Assembly: GCF_002159765.1 (NCBI RefSeq)
Contig: NZ_NFJH01000005.1
Coordinates: 103,328-167,327 of the forward strand
Source: Collinsella sp. An268
Lineage (GTDB): Bacteria; Actinomycetota; Coriobacteriia; Coriobacteriales; Coriobacteriaceae
DNA: 64,000 nt
Reading direction: 5' to 3'
Below the pieces are notes generated by a model, which was given only the letters and a program-made list of their open reading frames with translations, had not been told where the DNA came from and searched no databases. Positions 1 through 10,391 of the stretch are shown here, piece after piece (position 1 is the stretch's first letter; each line of letters begins with the position of its first letter). The position numbers were made by a program, and so were the translations under genes.

Positions 1-445
1 CGCGCGGGACGCGACGGAGCGCGCGCGTGCAGGTCACATACGCTGTGGTATGCGCCGCCGCAGCGGCCGCAACCGCGTCGTACAGCTTTTTGGGCTGCAC
101 TTTGGGCGAGAGCATCGCTTCGGTGGGGCACACGGGCACGCAGAGACCGCACTTACGGCACGCATCGGAGATATCGACCTCACCGTCATCGATATCGATG
201 GCGTTGACGGGGCAGACCTCGGCGCACTTGCGGCACGTGCTCTTCTCGGACTTGCATGCGAGGCACGGGATGGCGTTGAAGCGCGGGCGCTCCTTGTAGT
301 CGGCCGGGTTCCACTCCTGCTGCGGCTCACCGACGCCCGCCGTACCCAGAAGCGCGTCGGTCACGCCGCCGAGCGGGTCCCTGAGCACGTCAATGCCCTT
401 GCTGATATCGATGATGTCATCGAAGAGGTCATGCTGCTGCGCCAT
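1..445 (-). CDS. 4Fe-4S ferredoxin-domain protein, N-terminal part (runs off the window)
   Basis: Reading starts at ATG 443-445 behind an AGGGAGGA ribosome-binding site and stays open to the left edge, so only about 148 codons are present. After about 60 residues there are two cysteine clusters typical of bacterial ferredoxins: CLACKSEKSTCRKCAEVCP, then CRKCGLCVPVCP. These can ligate two [4Fe-4S] clusters. The protein is probably a cytosolic electron carrier or the electron-transfer module of a larger oxidoreductase. The C-terminal domain that would show which is outside the window. An alanine-rich stretch follows the second cluster. No signal peptide is visible. Confidence 0.8.
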   Translation of the reverse strand, partial: MAQQHDLFDDIIDISKGIDVLRDPLGGVTDALLGTAGVGEPQQEWNPADYKERPRFNAIPCLACKSEKSTCRKCAEVCPVNAIDIDDGEVDISDACRKCGLCVPVCPTEAMLSPKVQPKKLYDAVAAAAAAHTTAYVTCTRALRRVPR

Positions 446-595
446 GAAACCGTCCTCCCTAGCGTCTCATAAGCGGTAACTTCGATATGGTACCGCAAGT
501 GTGTGCGCGCACCCGCGCCGGAGGTACCCTGCGCGCAACGACCACGACGGCCAGACGACCTCATGCCGGCCGCCCGGCCTCTAGCCCCTAACACA

Positions 596-632
596 GGGAG
601 GCCCCGGACGAAAACCTCGTCCGGGGCCTCCC
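596..632 (-). terminator. Terminator hairpin after groEL
   Basis: A perfect 15-bp stem (596-610 with 618-632, 7-nt loop) lies just beyond the groEL stop. It has no strong T-run on the groEL side, but its position and stability fit a transcription terminator separating groESL from the ferredoxin gene. Confidence 0.7.
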
Positions 633-658
633 GTAACGGTTACGCTTTCGCGCAGCCC

Positions 659-2296
<1,638 letters not shown>

Positions 2297-2346
2297 CGTA
2301 TCTGTCCTCCAACTAGAGTATTAGTACCTAATGTGCAGAGCGCGGT

Positions 2347-2634
2347 CTACTCGACGATCGCGTAGATGTCGTCGACGCGCATGAGGAGGTAATCCTCACC
2401 GTCGACCTTGACCTCGTTGCCACCGTACTTGCCGTAGATGACGACGTCGCCCTCATGGACGTCCATGGGCATGCGCTCGCCCTTGTCGTTCAGCTTGCCG
2501 GCGCCCACGGCGACGATGGTGCCGCGCTGCGGCTTCTCCTGGGCGTTGCTGGCGATGTAGAGACCCGAAGCGGTCTTCTGCTCGGCGGCATCGGGCTTGA
2601 CGAGAACGCGATCTCCAAGCGGCTTGAGACTCAT
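2347..2634 (-). CDS. groES: Co-chaperonin GroES (10 kDa)
   Basis: 95 residues beginning MSLKPLGDRVLVKPDAAEQ, the heptameric lid of the GroEL chamber. The mobile-loop region (KTASGLYIASNAQEKPQ) and the C-terminal VDGEDYLLMRVDDIYAIVE are typical. I chose ATG 2632-2634 because GAAGGAGG sits 7-8 nt upstream. An in-frame extension upstream has no homology to GroES. First gene of the groES-groEL operon. Confidence 0.97.
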   Translation of the reverse strand: MSLKPLGDRVLVKPDAAEQKTASGLYIASNAQEKPQRGTIVAVGAGKLNDKGERMPMDVHEGDVVIYGKYGGNEVKVDGEDYLLMRVDDIYAIVE

Positions 2635-2701
2635 GTGAGATTCCTCCTTCGCTGGTGCTGCGGCAGTGCGCCGCGCATCCATGCTTTTACGTACGCAGTG
2701 A

Positions 2702-2730
2702 ATAGTACCCACGTTTCAAGACTTATACAA
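2702..2730 (-). promoter_or_regulatory. Candidate groESL promoter
   Basis: On the minus strand TTGTAT (2725-2730) and TACTAT (2702-2707) are separated by 17 bp, about 70 nt before the groES start. I see no CIRCE element (TTAGCACTC-N9-GAGTGCTAA) nearby, so HrcA control is not supported here. Confidence 0.45.
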
Positions 2731-2808
2731 CTGAGAAGCAAAAAATCTTATGAATCGGCACTTAGATTTCTTCAGTGCGTTTAGCAGGGCTCTTTGATGG
2801 AAAGATGC

Positions 2809-3648
2809 CTACGCCGCGCTCGCCTGCCGCTCGATGCGGTGCAGGAGCTGGACGCGCATCGTCTCATAGCGGGGGACCAGTCGCTCCTCGCCGAGCGCAC
2901 GCAGATCGCGCAGCGCCTCCTCGACGCGGCCGTGCGCCGCCTCATAGGCATCCAAGCGCAGGCGCGCGCCGGCGCGATTCACCCGCTTGTCCGCAAGGAC
3001 CATCTGTTCGCGAAAGAACCGTGCATCTCCTTCAGTCCACTGCGCAGGAGGCGTGAAGCCGAGCTCGAGGCTGCGCACGATATCGCGCGCCGCCGTGGCG
3101 ACCTTGGTGCCAGGCCGATACTGCGCCGCCATCTCGCGGATGCGGCCGAGCGCCTCATCGCGCCGCGCAACGTCTCCGCATGCGTCGAAGAGGAGCGCCT
3201 CGAGGTCGAAGCACCGCAGGCGCTGGGTGTTTTTGCGTCCCCGAAACGTCAGGCCCTGGATGCGCTCGAGCGCCGCGCCGTCGAGCCCATCGAAGTAATC
3301 GCAGAAGGCGAGCTCGAGCTCGAGCGCGGCGCGCGTCTGGCGACGGCGCGTGCGCGCAAGACCCATCTCAAGCACCGCACGGTATTTGGCGACGTCCGCA
3401 TCCTGCCAGAGGATGCCCTGCAGCTGCTCCATCTCTCGCGCCACGCGGCGCAGGAAGAGAAAAACCGTCACGAGGATGCCCGCGAGTCCGGCGACGTACA
3501 GCCACATCCATCCGCGCTCGATACCCCAGATCCCCGCCGCACCGAGCACAACCGTTATGAGGATGCCCCGTATCCTGAGGCGGCGCAGGGTCGCCTTATG
3601 GCTGTTGAACGTTTCCTCTGCGGTCATACCCTCGAATGGCGAATGCAT
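2809..3648 (-). CDS. Membrane protein, two N-terminal TM helices with helical cytoplasmic domain
   Basis: 279 residues, family not recognised. After a short basic N-terminus there are two adjacent hydrophobic helices (about 26-45 and 48-67). A long arginine- and alanine-rich helical region follows to the C-terminus. It resembles TPR-like repeats that might mediate protein contacts, but no motif confirms this. The layout predicts a hairpin-anchored protein with most of its mass in the cytosol. Start ATG 3646-3648 has AAGGAG upstream. It is divergent from gltB and convergent with nothing; there is no functional context. Confidence 0.65.
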   Translation of the reverse strand: MHSPFEGMTAEETFNSHKATLRRLRIRGILITVVLGAAGIWGIERGWMWLYVAGLAGILVTVFLFLRRVAREMEQLQGILWQDADVAKYRAVLEMGLARTRRRQTRAALELELAFCDYFDGLDGAALERIQGLTFRGRKNTQRLRCFDLEALLFDACGDVARRDEALGRIREMAAQYRPGTKVATAARDIVRSLELGFTPPAQWTEGDARFFREQMVLADKRVNRAGARLRLDAYEAAHGRVEEALRDLRALGEERLVPRYETMRVQLLHRIERQASAA

Positions 3649-3705
3649 CGCAACTCCTTGTCGCCGTCGATCTTCCGCCCATCTTAACCCATGGCGCGCC
3701 CCTTT

Positions 3706-3765
3706 GTTGGCACCGTGTTTCCGACGTGTTCAAAACACGTTTCCGCGTCGTTTCCCCCACGTTTC
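3706..3765 (+). promoter_or_regulatory. 11-bp phased GTTTC operator array upstream of gltB
   Basis: Pentamers start at exactly 11-bp intervals: GTTGG (3706), GTTTC (3717), GTTCA (3728), GTTTC (3739), GTTTC (3750), GTTTC (3761). A GAAAC-N6-GTAAC pair follows at 3766-3781. Direct repeats at one helical turn are the usual sites of OmpR/PhoB-family winged-helix regulators. The pentamers resemble the actinobacterial GlnR half-sites GTnAC and GaAAC (GTTtC on the other strand). The array ends about 40 bp before the candidate -10, which suits an activator. Confidence 0.6.
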
Positions 3766-3802
3766 GAAACCAGCGGGTAACATGCCCCGCTCGGCCCCCC
3801 GC

Positions 3803-3808
3803 TACCAT
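3803..3808 (+). promoter_or_regulatory. Candidate gltB -10 element
   Basis: TACCAT fits the TANNNT form of actinobacterial -10 boxes and lies 88 bp before the gltB start. No good -35 is present, which would be expected for a promoter that depends on the array at 3706-3765. Confidence 0.4.
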
Positions 3809-3895
3809 GCCGGCCAGACACATCTCGGCGCGCCGTCTGATCGTCTGATGCGCGCAGCTGCACCCATCCGATCACCCCACTAGAGAGGGGACACC

Positions 3896-6800
3896 ATGCC
3901 CTACCTCGCATCGAGCGAATCCACGCACGATTCCCGCGGGAAGCGCAGCCTCTACCGCCCCGAATTCGAGCACGACGCCTGCGGCATCGGCGCGCTCGCC
4001 AACATCAACGGCGAGAAGTCCCATCAGATACTCGATGACGCGCTCTCGGTCCTCGTCAATCTCGAGCATCGCGGCGGAACGGGCCTCGAGAAGAATACCG
4101 GGGACGGTGCGGGCGTGCTCTTTCAGATACCGCACCACTTCTTCCGCAAGGAGGCGCAGAAGTGCGGGCAGATCCTTCCCGCGGTAGGCGACTACGGCAC
4201 AGCCATGGTGTTCTTTCCCCAAAGCGAGCAGGGCGTCGCGTGCGCCCGCAGCGTATTTGAAGAAGGCTGTGCCGAGGCAGGCGTGCCCGTGCTCTTCTGG
4301 CGCGAGGTCCCCGTCGACCCGCACGATATCGGCGAGACGGCGCGCGCCTGCATGCCCACCATCCTACAGGCGTTTCTGGGGCGGCCCGAGGGGGTGTCTC
4401 GGGGAGACGCCTTCGAGCGCAAGCTCTACGTGTGCCGCCGCATCATAGAGAAGCGGGCCGAGGGCGCGCACGCGCTCAAGGGGCAGATCTTCTACATCTG
4501 CAGCATGTCGAGCCGCACCATCGTCTACAAGGGCATGCTCGTGGCAACCCAGATGCGGCGCTTCTTCTCCGACCTCAACGACGCCGCCGTCAAAACCGCC
4601 GTGGCGCTCGTGCACTCGCGCTACTCCACCAACACGACCCCCAGCTGGGAGCGCGCCCACCCCAACCGCCTCATCATCCATAACGGCGAGATCAACACGC
4701 TCAAGGGCAACGTCAACTGGATTCGCGCCCGCGAACCGAACCTCTACTCGCCGGTGCTCGGCCCTGACCTCTCCCGCGTGCTTCCCATCATCAACCGCGA
4801 GGGATCGGACTCCGCCGTCCTCGACAACGTGCTCGAGTTCCTCGTCATGAACGGCCGCCCCCTCTCACGCGCGGTCACGATGCTTCTGCCCGAGCCGTGG
4901 GACAACAACGGGGCCCTGAGCCCGGAGCGCCGTGCATACGACGCCTACCAGTCCATGCTGATGGAGCCCTGGGACGGGCCCGCCGCCATCGCCTTTACCG
5001 ATGGGCGCACGCTCGGCGCCGCCCTCGACCGCAACGGCCTGCGCCCCGCCCGCTACTACGTGACGCGCGATGACCGCTTCCTGCTCTCGAGCGAGGTGGG
5101 CACCATCGACGTCGACCCCGAGGACATTCTCGCCACCGGCTGCCTCGGCCCCGGCGAGATGCTCGAGGTGGACTTCGCCCGCGGGCGCATCATCTATAAC
5201 GACGAGCTTCGCCGGCGCTACGCCAAGGAGAAGCCCTACCGCGACTGGATCGCCGAGGAGACGCTCGAACTTGCCGACCTTGCCGACGGCAGCCCGCTGC
5301 CCCACGAGGACGCCGAAGTGCCCGCCGCGCTCTCCGCAGCGAAACTCGGCCACCATTTTGACGACGTCGAGGAGATCGTGCGCCCCATGGCGACAACGGG
5401 CAAGACTCCGCTTGCCTCCATGGGCATCGACGCGCCGCTCGCCTGCCTCTCCACCAAGACGCGCTCGTTTTTCGATTACTTCTACGAGCTCTTCGCCCAG
5501 GTCACCAACCCGCCTATCGACGCCCTGCGCGAGAGCTTCGTCACCTCCACCATCCTCTACCTCGGCAACCACGGCAACCTGCTCGAGGACGCGCGCGCGG
5601 CGTGCCGTCTCGTCCGGCTGCCCCAACCGCTCCTGACCGAGGACGACCTCTCCCGCATCGCCTCCATCGACAGCGAGAGCTTCCACGTGGCGCGCCTTCG
5701 CGCCGTGTTTGAGCGCCAAGCAGGCCCGGGCGCACTCGCGCGGGCGCTGGACGCCCTGACCGGCGCGGCAGAGGAGGCGGTCCGCGCGGGGGCCAACATC
5801 ATCATCCTCTCCGATCGCGCCGCCGCGCACGAGGTCCCCATCCCCTCGCTTCTCGCGGTGGGAGCGGTGCACCATCATCTGATGCGGGCCGGCATGCGCA
5901 CCTTTGCCGACATCGTCGTCGAGAGCGGCGATGCCCTCTCGGCACACGACCTCGCCGCGCTTATCGGCTACTCGGCGAGCGGCATCTTGCCGTACGGGGC
6001 GCACGCCCAGATCGAGCGGCTCGCCACGCAGGGGGACCTGACCGATGCCGCCGGCCGCGCGCTCACCGCGGCGGAGGCCATCGAGAACTACAACCGCGCC
6101 GCGTGCGCGGGCATCGTGGCCATCATGTCCAAGATGGGCATCTCCACCGCGCAAAGCTACCATTCCGCGCAGATATTCGAGGCGGTGGGGCTTGCCGACG
6201 AGCTCGTGGAGCGCTACTTCACCGGTACGGTGAGCCGTGTGGGCGGCCTCACCCTCGCCGACCTGCAGTGCGAGCTCGAGCAGCGCTTCGATGCGGCGCA
6301 GGCCCTGCTCGAGAGCCCGGCGCCCGAGCAGCTCCCCACCCTCGGACTAACCACGTGGCGGCCCCAGGGCGGAGAGGACCACCTCATCGACCCCGCGGTC
6401 ATCTACACGCTGCAGCGCGCCTGCCGCGAGGGGAACTTTGAGCTCTTCTGCACCTACAGCGACCTCGTGCACCGTCCCGGTCGCGCCGTGAGGCTGCGTG
6501 ACCTCATCGATTTCGATGCGAGCGGCCGGACGCCCGTCCCCCTCGAGGAGGTCGAGAGCGCCCGGAGCATCGTCAGGCGCTTCAACACGGGCGCCATGTC
6601 GTTTGGCTCGATCAGCCCCGAGGCCCACGAATGCATGGCGATCGCCATGAACCGCCTGCACGGCCGCTCCAACTCGGGTGAGGGCGGCGAGGACCCCCGA
6701 CGCGAGACGCCGCTCGCCAACGGCGACTCAAAGAACTCCGCCATCAAGCAGGTCGCCTCGGGGCGCTTTGGCGTGACGAGCCGTTACCTCGTCTCCGCAA

Positions 6801-8530
6801 CCGAGATCCAGATCAAGATGGCTCAGGGCGCCAAACCGGGTGAGGGCGGCCACCTCCCCGGCAAGAAGGTGTATCCCTGGGTCGCCGAGGTGCGCCGCTC
6901 GACACCGGGCATCGGCCTCATCTCTCCCCCGCCGCACCACGATATCTACTCCATCGAGGACTTGGCCGAGCTCATCTTCGACCTCAAGTGCGCCAACCCG
7001 CGGGCGCGCGTCAGTGTGAAGCTCGTCTCCGAGGCGGGCGTGGGCACGATTGCCACCGGCGTCGCCAAGGGCGGGGCGAACAAGATCCTCATCTCGGGAC
7101 ATAACGGCGGCTCTGGCGCCGCGCCGCGCGACTCCATCTGGCATGCGGGGCTCCCCCTCGAGCTCGGTCTGGCCGAGACGCAGCAGACGCTGGTCATGAA
7201 CGGTCTGCGGTCGCGCGTGGTGCTCGAGGCCGACGGCAAGCTCATGGACGGCACCGACGTCGCCGTCGCCTGCCTGCTGGGCGCCGAGGAGTTCGGCTTC
7301 GCCACCATGCCGCTTATCGCACTCGGCTGCCTCATGCAGCGCGACTGCCATCAGGACACCTGCCCGGCGGGCATCGCCACGCAGAACTGCCGCCTGCGCC
7401 GGGGCTTTGCCGGCAAGCCCGAGCACGTGGAGCACTTCATGCTCTTTGTGGCCGAGCAGCTGCGCGGCATCATGGCGCAGCTCGGGTTCCGCACCGTCGA
7501 GGACATGGTCGGCCACACCGAGTGCCTGCGCCAGGTCAGCGTCCCTAAGAACCGCAAGGCCAACCTCGTGGACCTGTCCTGCGTGCTCGCACCCGCCCGC
7601 TGCGCGTTCGGGGCGCACATCCCCGGGGCCGATGGCACCCACTACCTGCCCGAGATGGCCGCCGACGCCGGGCTTGACACCACACTCGACAGCACGCTTC
7701 TCATCCCCCTGACGGCAAGCGCGCGCGAGCACCTGCGCCCCGTGCGCTTTGCGGTCGATATCGACAACGTCAACCGCTGCGTGGGCACCATGCTCGGCAG
7801 CACCGTGACACGGGCGCATCCCGAGGGGCTCCCCGAGGGATCGGTGACCGTGGATGCCACGGGATCGGCCGGTCAGAGCTTTGGCGCCTTCCTGCCCGCG
7901 GGCATCACCCTAAACGTCACGGGGGATGCCAACGACTACGTGGGAAAGGGTCTTTCCGGCGGCATCGTCACGGTGCGCCCGCACGAGGCGGCCACCTATA
8001 AGTTTGACGAGAACGTCATCGTGGGCAACGTCGCCTTCTTTGGCGCCACGAGCGGCAAGGGATTTGTGAACGGCCTCGCCGGCCAGCGCTTCGCCGTGCG
8101 CAACTCCGGCGCGACGCTGGTGGTCGAGGGCACAGGCGCCCACGGCTGCGAGTACATGACCGGCGGACGCGTGCTGGTGCTCGGCGAGGTGGGCCAGAAC
8201 TTTGCCGCCGGCATGACGGGCGGCATCGCCTATGTGTACGACGAGCGCGGGACCTTGGCCGAGCGCCTGAACGCCGAGCTCGTGCGCCTGCGCCCGCCCA
8301 CCGATGCGGAGCTCGACGAGATCCGCTCCCTCATTGAGGAGCATGTCGAGCGAACGGCGAGCCCTCGCGGCATCAAACTCCTGTACCGCTTTGCCGCGGA
8401 GGCGAAGCGCTTCCGCGTGGTCGCCCCCGTGGAATACGAGCGCGTGCAGAAGATCGTCACTGCCGCCGAGCGCGCCGGTGCCACGCGCGAGCAAGCGCTC
8501 GAAGAGGCCTTTGCCGCCGTCACCGCCTAG
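3896..8530 (+). CDS. gltB: Glutamate synthase, large subunit (NADPH-GOGAT alpha)
   Basis: 1544 residues. It transfers the amide of glutamine to 2-oxoglutarate, giving two glutamates in the cytosol together with GltD. The N-terminal class II amidotransferase domain has its nucleophile at Cys29 (EHDACGIGALAN), so the first 28 residues look like a propeptide. An FMN-binding synthase domain follows (PHHDIYSIEDLAELIFDLK, then KGGANKILISGHNGGSGA). The [3Fe-4S] ligands are Cys1145, Cys1151 and Cys1156 (CLMQRDCHQDTCPAG). The glycine-rich GXGXG beta-helix closes the protein. Start ATG 3896 has AGAGAGGGG upstream. Followed after 66 bp by gltD. Confidence 0.97.
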   Translation: MPYLASSESTHDSRGKRSLYRPEFEHDACGIGALANINGEKSHQILDDALSVLVNLEHRGGTGLEKNTGDGAGVLFQIPHHFFRKEAQKCGQILPAVGDYGTAMVFFPQSEQGVACARSVFEEGCAEAGVPVLFWREVPVDPHDIGETARACMPTILQAFLGRPEGVSRGDAFERKLYVCRRIIEKRAEGAHALKGQIFYICSMSSRTIVYKGMLVATQMRRFFSDLNDAAVKTAVALVHSRYSTNTTPSWERAHPNRLIIHNGEINTLKGNVNWIRAREPNLYSPVLGPDLSRVLPIINREGSDSAVLDNVLEFLVMNGRPLSRAVTMLLPEPWDNNGALSPERRAYDAYQSMLMEPWDGPAAIAFTDGRTLGAALDRNGLRPARYYVTRDDRFLLSSEVGTIDVDPEDILATGCLGPGEMLEVDFARGRIIYNDELRRRYAKEKPYRDWIAEETLELADLADGSPLPHEDAEVPAALSAAKLGHHFDDVEEIVRPMATTGKTPLASMGIDAPLACLSTKTRSFFDYFYELFAQVTNPPIDALRESFVTSTILYLGNHGNLLEDARAACRLVRLPQPLLTEDDLSRIASIDSESFHVARLRAVFERQAGPGALARALDALTGAAEEAVRAGANIIILSDRAAAHEVPIPSLLAVGAVHHHLMRAGMRTFADIVVESGDALSAHDLAALIGYSASGILPYGAHAQIERLATQGDLTDAAGRALTAAEAIENYNRAACAGIVAIMSKMGISTAQSYHSAQIFEAVGLADELVERYFTGTVSRVGGLTLADLQCELEQRFDAAQALLESPAPEQLPTLGLTTWRPQGGEDHLIDPAVIYTLQRACREGNFELFCTYSDLVHRPGRAVRLRDLIDFDASGRTPVPLEEVESARSIVRRFNTGAMSFGSISPEAHECMAIAMNRLHGRSNSGEGGEDPRRETPLANGDSKNSAIKQVASGRFGVTSRYLVSATEIQIKMAQGAKPGEGGHLPGKKVYPWVAEVRRSTPGIGLISPPPHHDIYSIEDLAELIFDLKCANPRARVSVKLVSEAGVGTIATGVAKGGANKILISGHNGGSGAAPRDSIWHAGLPLELGLAETQQTLVMNGLRSRVVLEADGKLMDGTDVAVACLLGAEEFGFATMPLIALGCLMQRDCHQDTCPAGIATQNCRLRRGFAGKPEHVEHFMLFVAEQLRGIMAQLGFRTVEDMVGHTECLRQVSVPKNRKANLVDLSCVLAPARCAFGAHIPGADGTHYLPEMAADAGLDTTLDSTLLIPLTASAREHLRPVRFAVDIDNVNRCVGTMLGSTVTRAHPEGLPEGSVTVDATGSAGQSFGAFLPAGITLNVTGDANDYVGKGLSGGIVTVRPHEAATYKFDENVIVGNVAFFGATSGKGFVNGLAGQRFAVRNSGATLVVEGTGAHGCEYMTGGRVLVLGEVGQNFAAGMTGGIAYVYDERGTLAERLNAELVRLRPPTDAELDEIRSLIEEHVERTASPRGIKLLYRFAAEAKRFRVVAPVEYERVQKIVTAAERAGATREQALEEAFAAVTA

Positions 8531-8596
8531 ACCGTCCGGCAAGCGCGAGGCCCGGCCGCACCGGCTCGTGCCGCCCTCCCCCGAAAGGAACCTACC

Positions 8597-10120
8597 ATGG
8601 GAAAACCGGGAGCATTCCTCACCATCGATCGAGTCGCGCACCGCGCGCGCCCCGTCAGCGAACGAACGCAAGACTACCGCGAGCTCTACGTGGAGCCGGA
8701 CGAGGCCGTGCGCCGCGCCCAGGCGAGCCGCTGCATGATGTGCGGCGTCGCCTTCTGCCAGACGGGCGCGCCCTTTGGGCATGCGCGCCCGAGCGGCTGC
8801 CCGCTCCACAACCTCATCCCCGAGTGGAACGACCTCATCTGGCGCGGACGCTGGAGCGACGCCGCCCAGCGTCTGGCGCTCACCAACCCCCTGCCCGAGT
8901 TCACCAGCCGCGTGTGTCCGGCGCTCTGCGAGGCAGCCTGCAATCTGGGCAGCGTTAACGACGAGCCCACCACGATCCATGACAACGAGCGCGCCATCTC
9001 CGACTGGGAGTGGGCGCACGGCGGGCCGCGTCGCTTCGCGCCACCCGCCGAGGACGCCCCGCGCGTCGCCGTCGTAGGGTCGGGCCCGGCGGGCCTCGCC
9101 TGCGCCTGGGAGCTCGCGCGGCGGGGATTCAGGGTGACCGTGGTGGAGCGCGCGGATCGCGCCGGCGGCCTGCTCATGTACGGCATCCCCGCTATGAAGC
9201 TCGAGAAGGACGTCGTCGCGCGACGCACGGCGCTGATGGAGGAGCTCGGCATCCGCTTCGTGCTCGGCGTCGATGCCGCCGAGCACGAGGTCGCGCAACA
9301 GCTTCTCGCCGACAACGACGCCGTCATCCTCACCGTGGGCGCCAGACGTGCACGCCCCCTCAACGCGCCCGGCGCCGACGGTCCGGGGGTCGTCTTCGCA
9401 CTGGACTACCTCACCGCCGCCACCCGGGCGGTACTCGAAGGAGATGCCGCTCCCGCCGCCCTCTCCGCCCGCGACCGCAATGTGGTGGTCATTGGCGGCG
9501 GCGACACCGGCAACGACTGCATCGCCACCGCGGTGCGGCAGGGCGCGCGCAGCGTACGCCAGCTCGAGCTCACGCCCCGGCCCGCCGACCGGCGCGCGCC
9601 CAATAACCCTTGGCCCGAATGGCCCCAGGTGCTTAAGACCGATTACGGTCAAGAGGAGGCCATCGCCCTCAGCGGAGACGAGATACGCGCCTGGTCGGTC
9701 GACACCCGCGAGGTCGTGCGCGGCGCCGACGGGTCGGTGCAGGCGCTGCGCGTCGTGGACCTTGATTGGACGACGGGCTCGCCCGAGGCGGTTCCCGGCA
9801 CCGAGCGCACCATCCCCTGTGACCTCGTGCTCATCGCCTGCGGCTTCACCGGAGCGGAGCCGGATGTCTTCGACGCCTTCAACGTCGCCTTCGCCGAGAC
9901 GGGCCGACCGCTACCCCTCACGACGGCACCAACGAGTCATCGCTGCGCCCTCACCGATGCGGCATCGCTCTCAAACGACAGCGAGCCAGAAAGGATCGGG
10001 ACGGCTCCCCTGTTTGTCGCAGGCGACGCCCGCAACGGCTCTACGCTCGTCGTTTCCGCCATCGCCGACGCCCTCGCCTGCGTCGATGAGGTCGTCGAGG
10101 CCCTTCGCGGACGCGCTTGA
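8597..10120 (+). CDS. gltD: Glutamate synthase, small subunit (NADPH-GOGAT beta)
   Basis: 507 residues. FAD/NADPH-dependent subunit that passes electrons through [4Fe-4S] clusters to GltB. The N-terminal adrenodoxin-type region carries Cys46, Cys49 and Cys54 (CMMCGVAFC) and further cysteines in CP and CEAAC motifs. Two dinucleotide-binding folds follow: VVGSGPAGLACA (FAD) and VVIGGGDTGNDC (NADPH). The C-terminal APLFVAGDARNGSTLVV is the usual second FAD motif. An AAAGGA ribosome-binding site precedes ATG 8597. Same operon as gltB. Confidence 0.96.
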   Translation: MGKPGAFLTIDRVAHRARPVSERTQDYRELYVEPDEAVRRAQASRCMMCGVAFCQTGAPFGHARPSGCPLHNLIPEWNDLIWRGRWSDAAQRLALTNPLPEFTSRVCPALCEAACNLGSVNDEPTTIHDNERAISDWEWAHGGPRRFAPPAEDAPRVAVVGSGPAGLACAWELARRGFRVTVVERADRAGGLLMYGIPAMKLEKDVVARRTALMEELGIRFVLGVDAAEHEVAQQLLADNDAVILTVGARRARPLNAPGADGPGVVFALDYLTAATRAVLEGDAAPAALSARDRNVVVIGGGDTGNDCIATAVRQGARSVRQLELTPRPADRRAPNNPWPEWPQVLKTDYGQEEAIALSGDEIRAWSVDTREVVRGADGSVQALRVVDLDWTTGSPEAVPGTERTIPCDLVLIACGFTGAEPDVFDAFNVAFAETGRPLPLTTAPTSHRCALTDAASLSNDSEPERIGTAPLFVAGDARNGSTLVVSAIADALACVDEVVEALRGRA

Positions 10121-10212
10121 CGCTGAGAAAACACCGGTCATTCGGAGGATGACGGCCCGGTGCCGGCGTGCGGGAGCCTGCCGCGCGGGAGCCGTGGCCC
10201 CGCCCCGCACAG

Positions 10213-10266
10213 GAAATCGCGCTAAGGCCCCCTCAGCAGACGGAAAACGGGCCTTAACGCGATTTC
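10213..10266. terminator. Large hairpin downstream of gltD
   Basis: An 18-bp stem with one mismatch (10213-10230 with 10249-10266) encloses an 18-nt loop, about 90 bp after the gltD stop. It probably ends the gltBD transcript. Its length and A/T-containing arms also fit a dispersed palindromic repeat. Confidence 0.55.
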
Positions 10267-10391
10267 TTGACAGGTGGGGCGGCAACGGGGCGTGCTCCGA
10301 GTGGTTGTTCCCGTTGGAGGCCCCTTGAGACGTGTCGGATGGCAGAAAACCACTTCCCGGAAGATCCCGGAAACCCGGGGCAAACAATCAG

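Noticed and set aside
2635..2800. CIRCE/HrcA operator upstream of groES
   Set aside because: No TTAGCACTC-N9-GAGTGCTAA or close variant is present on either strand.
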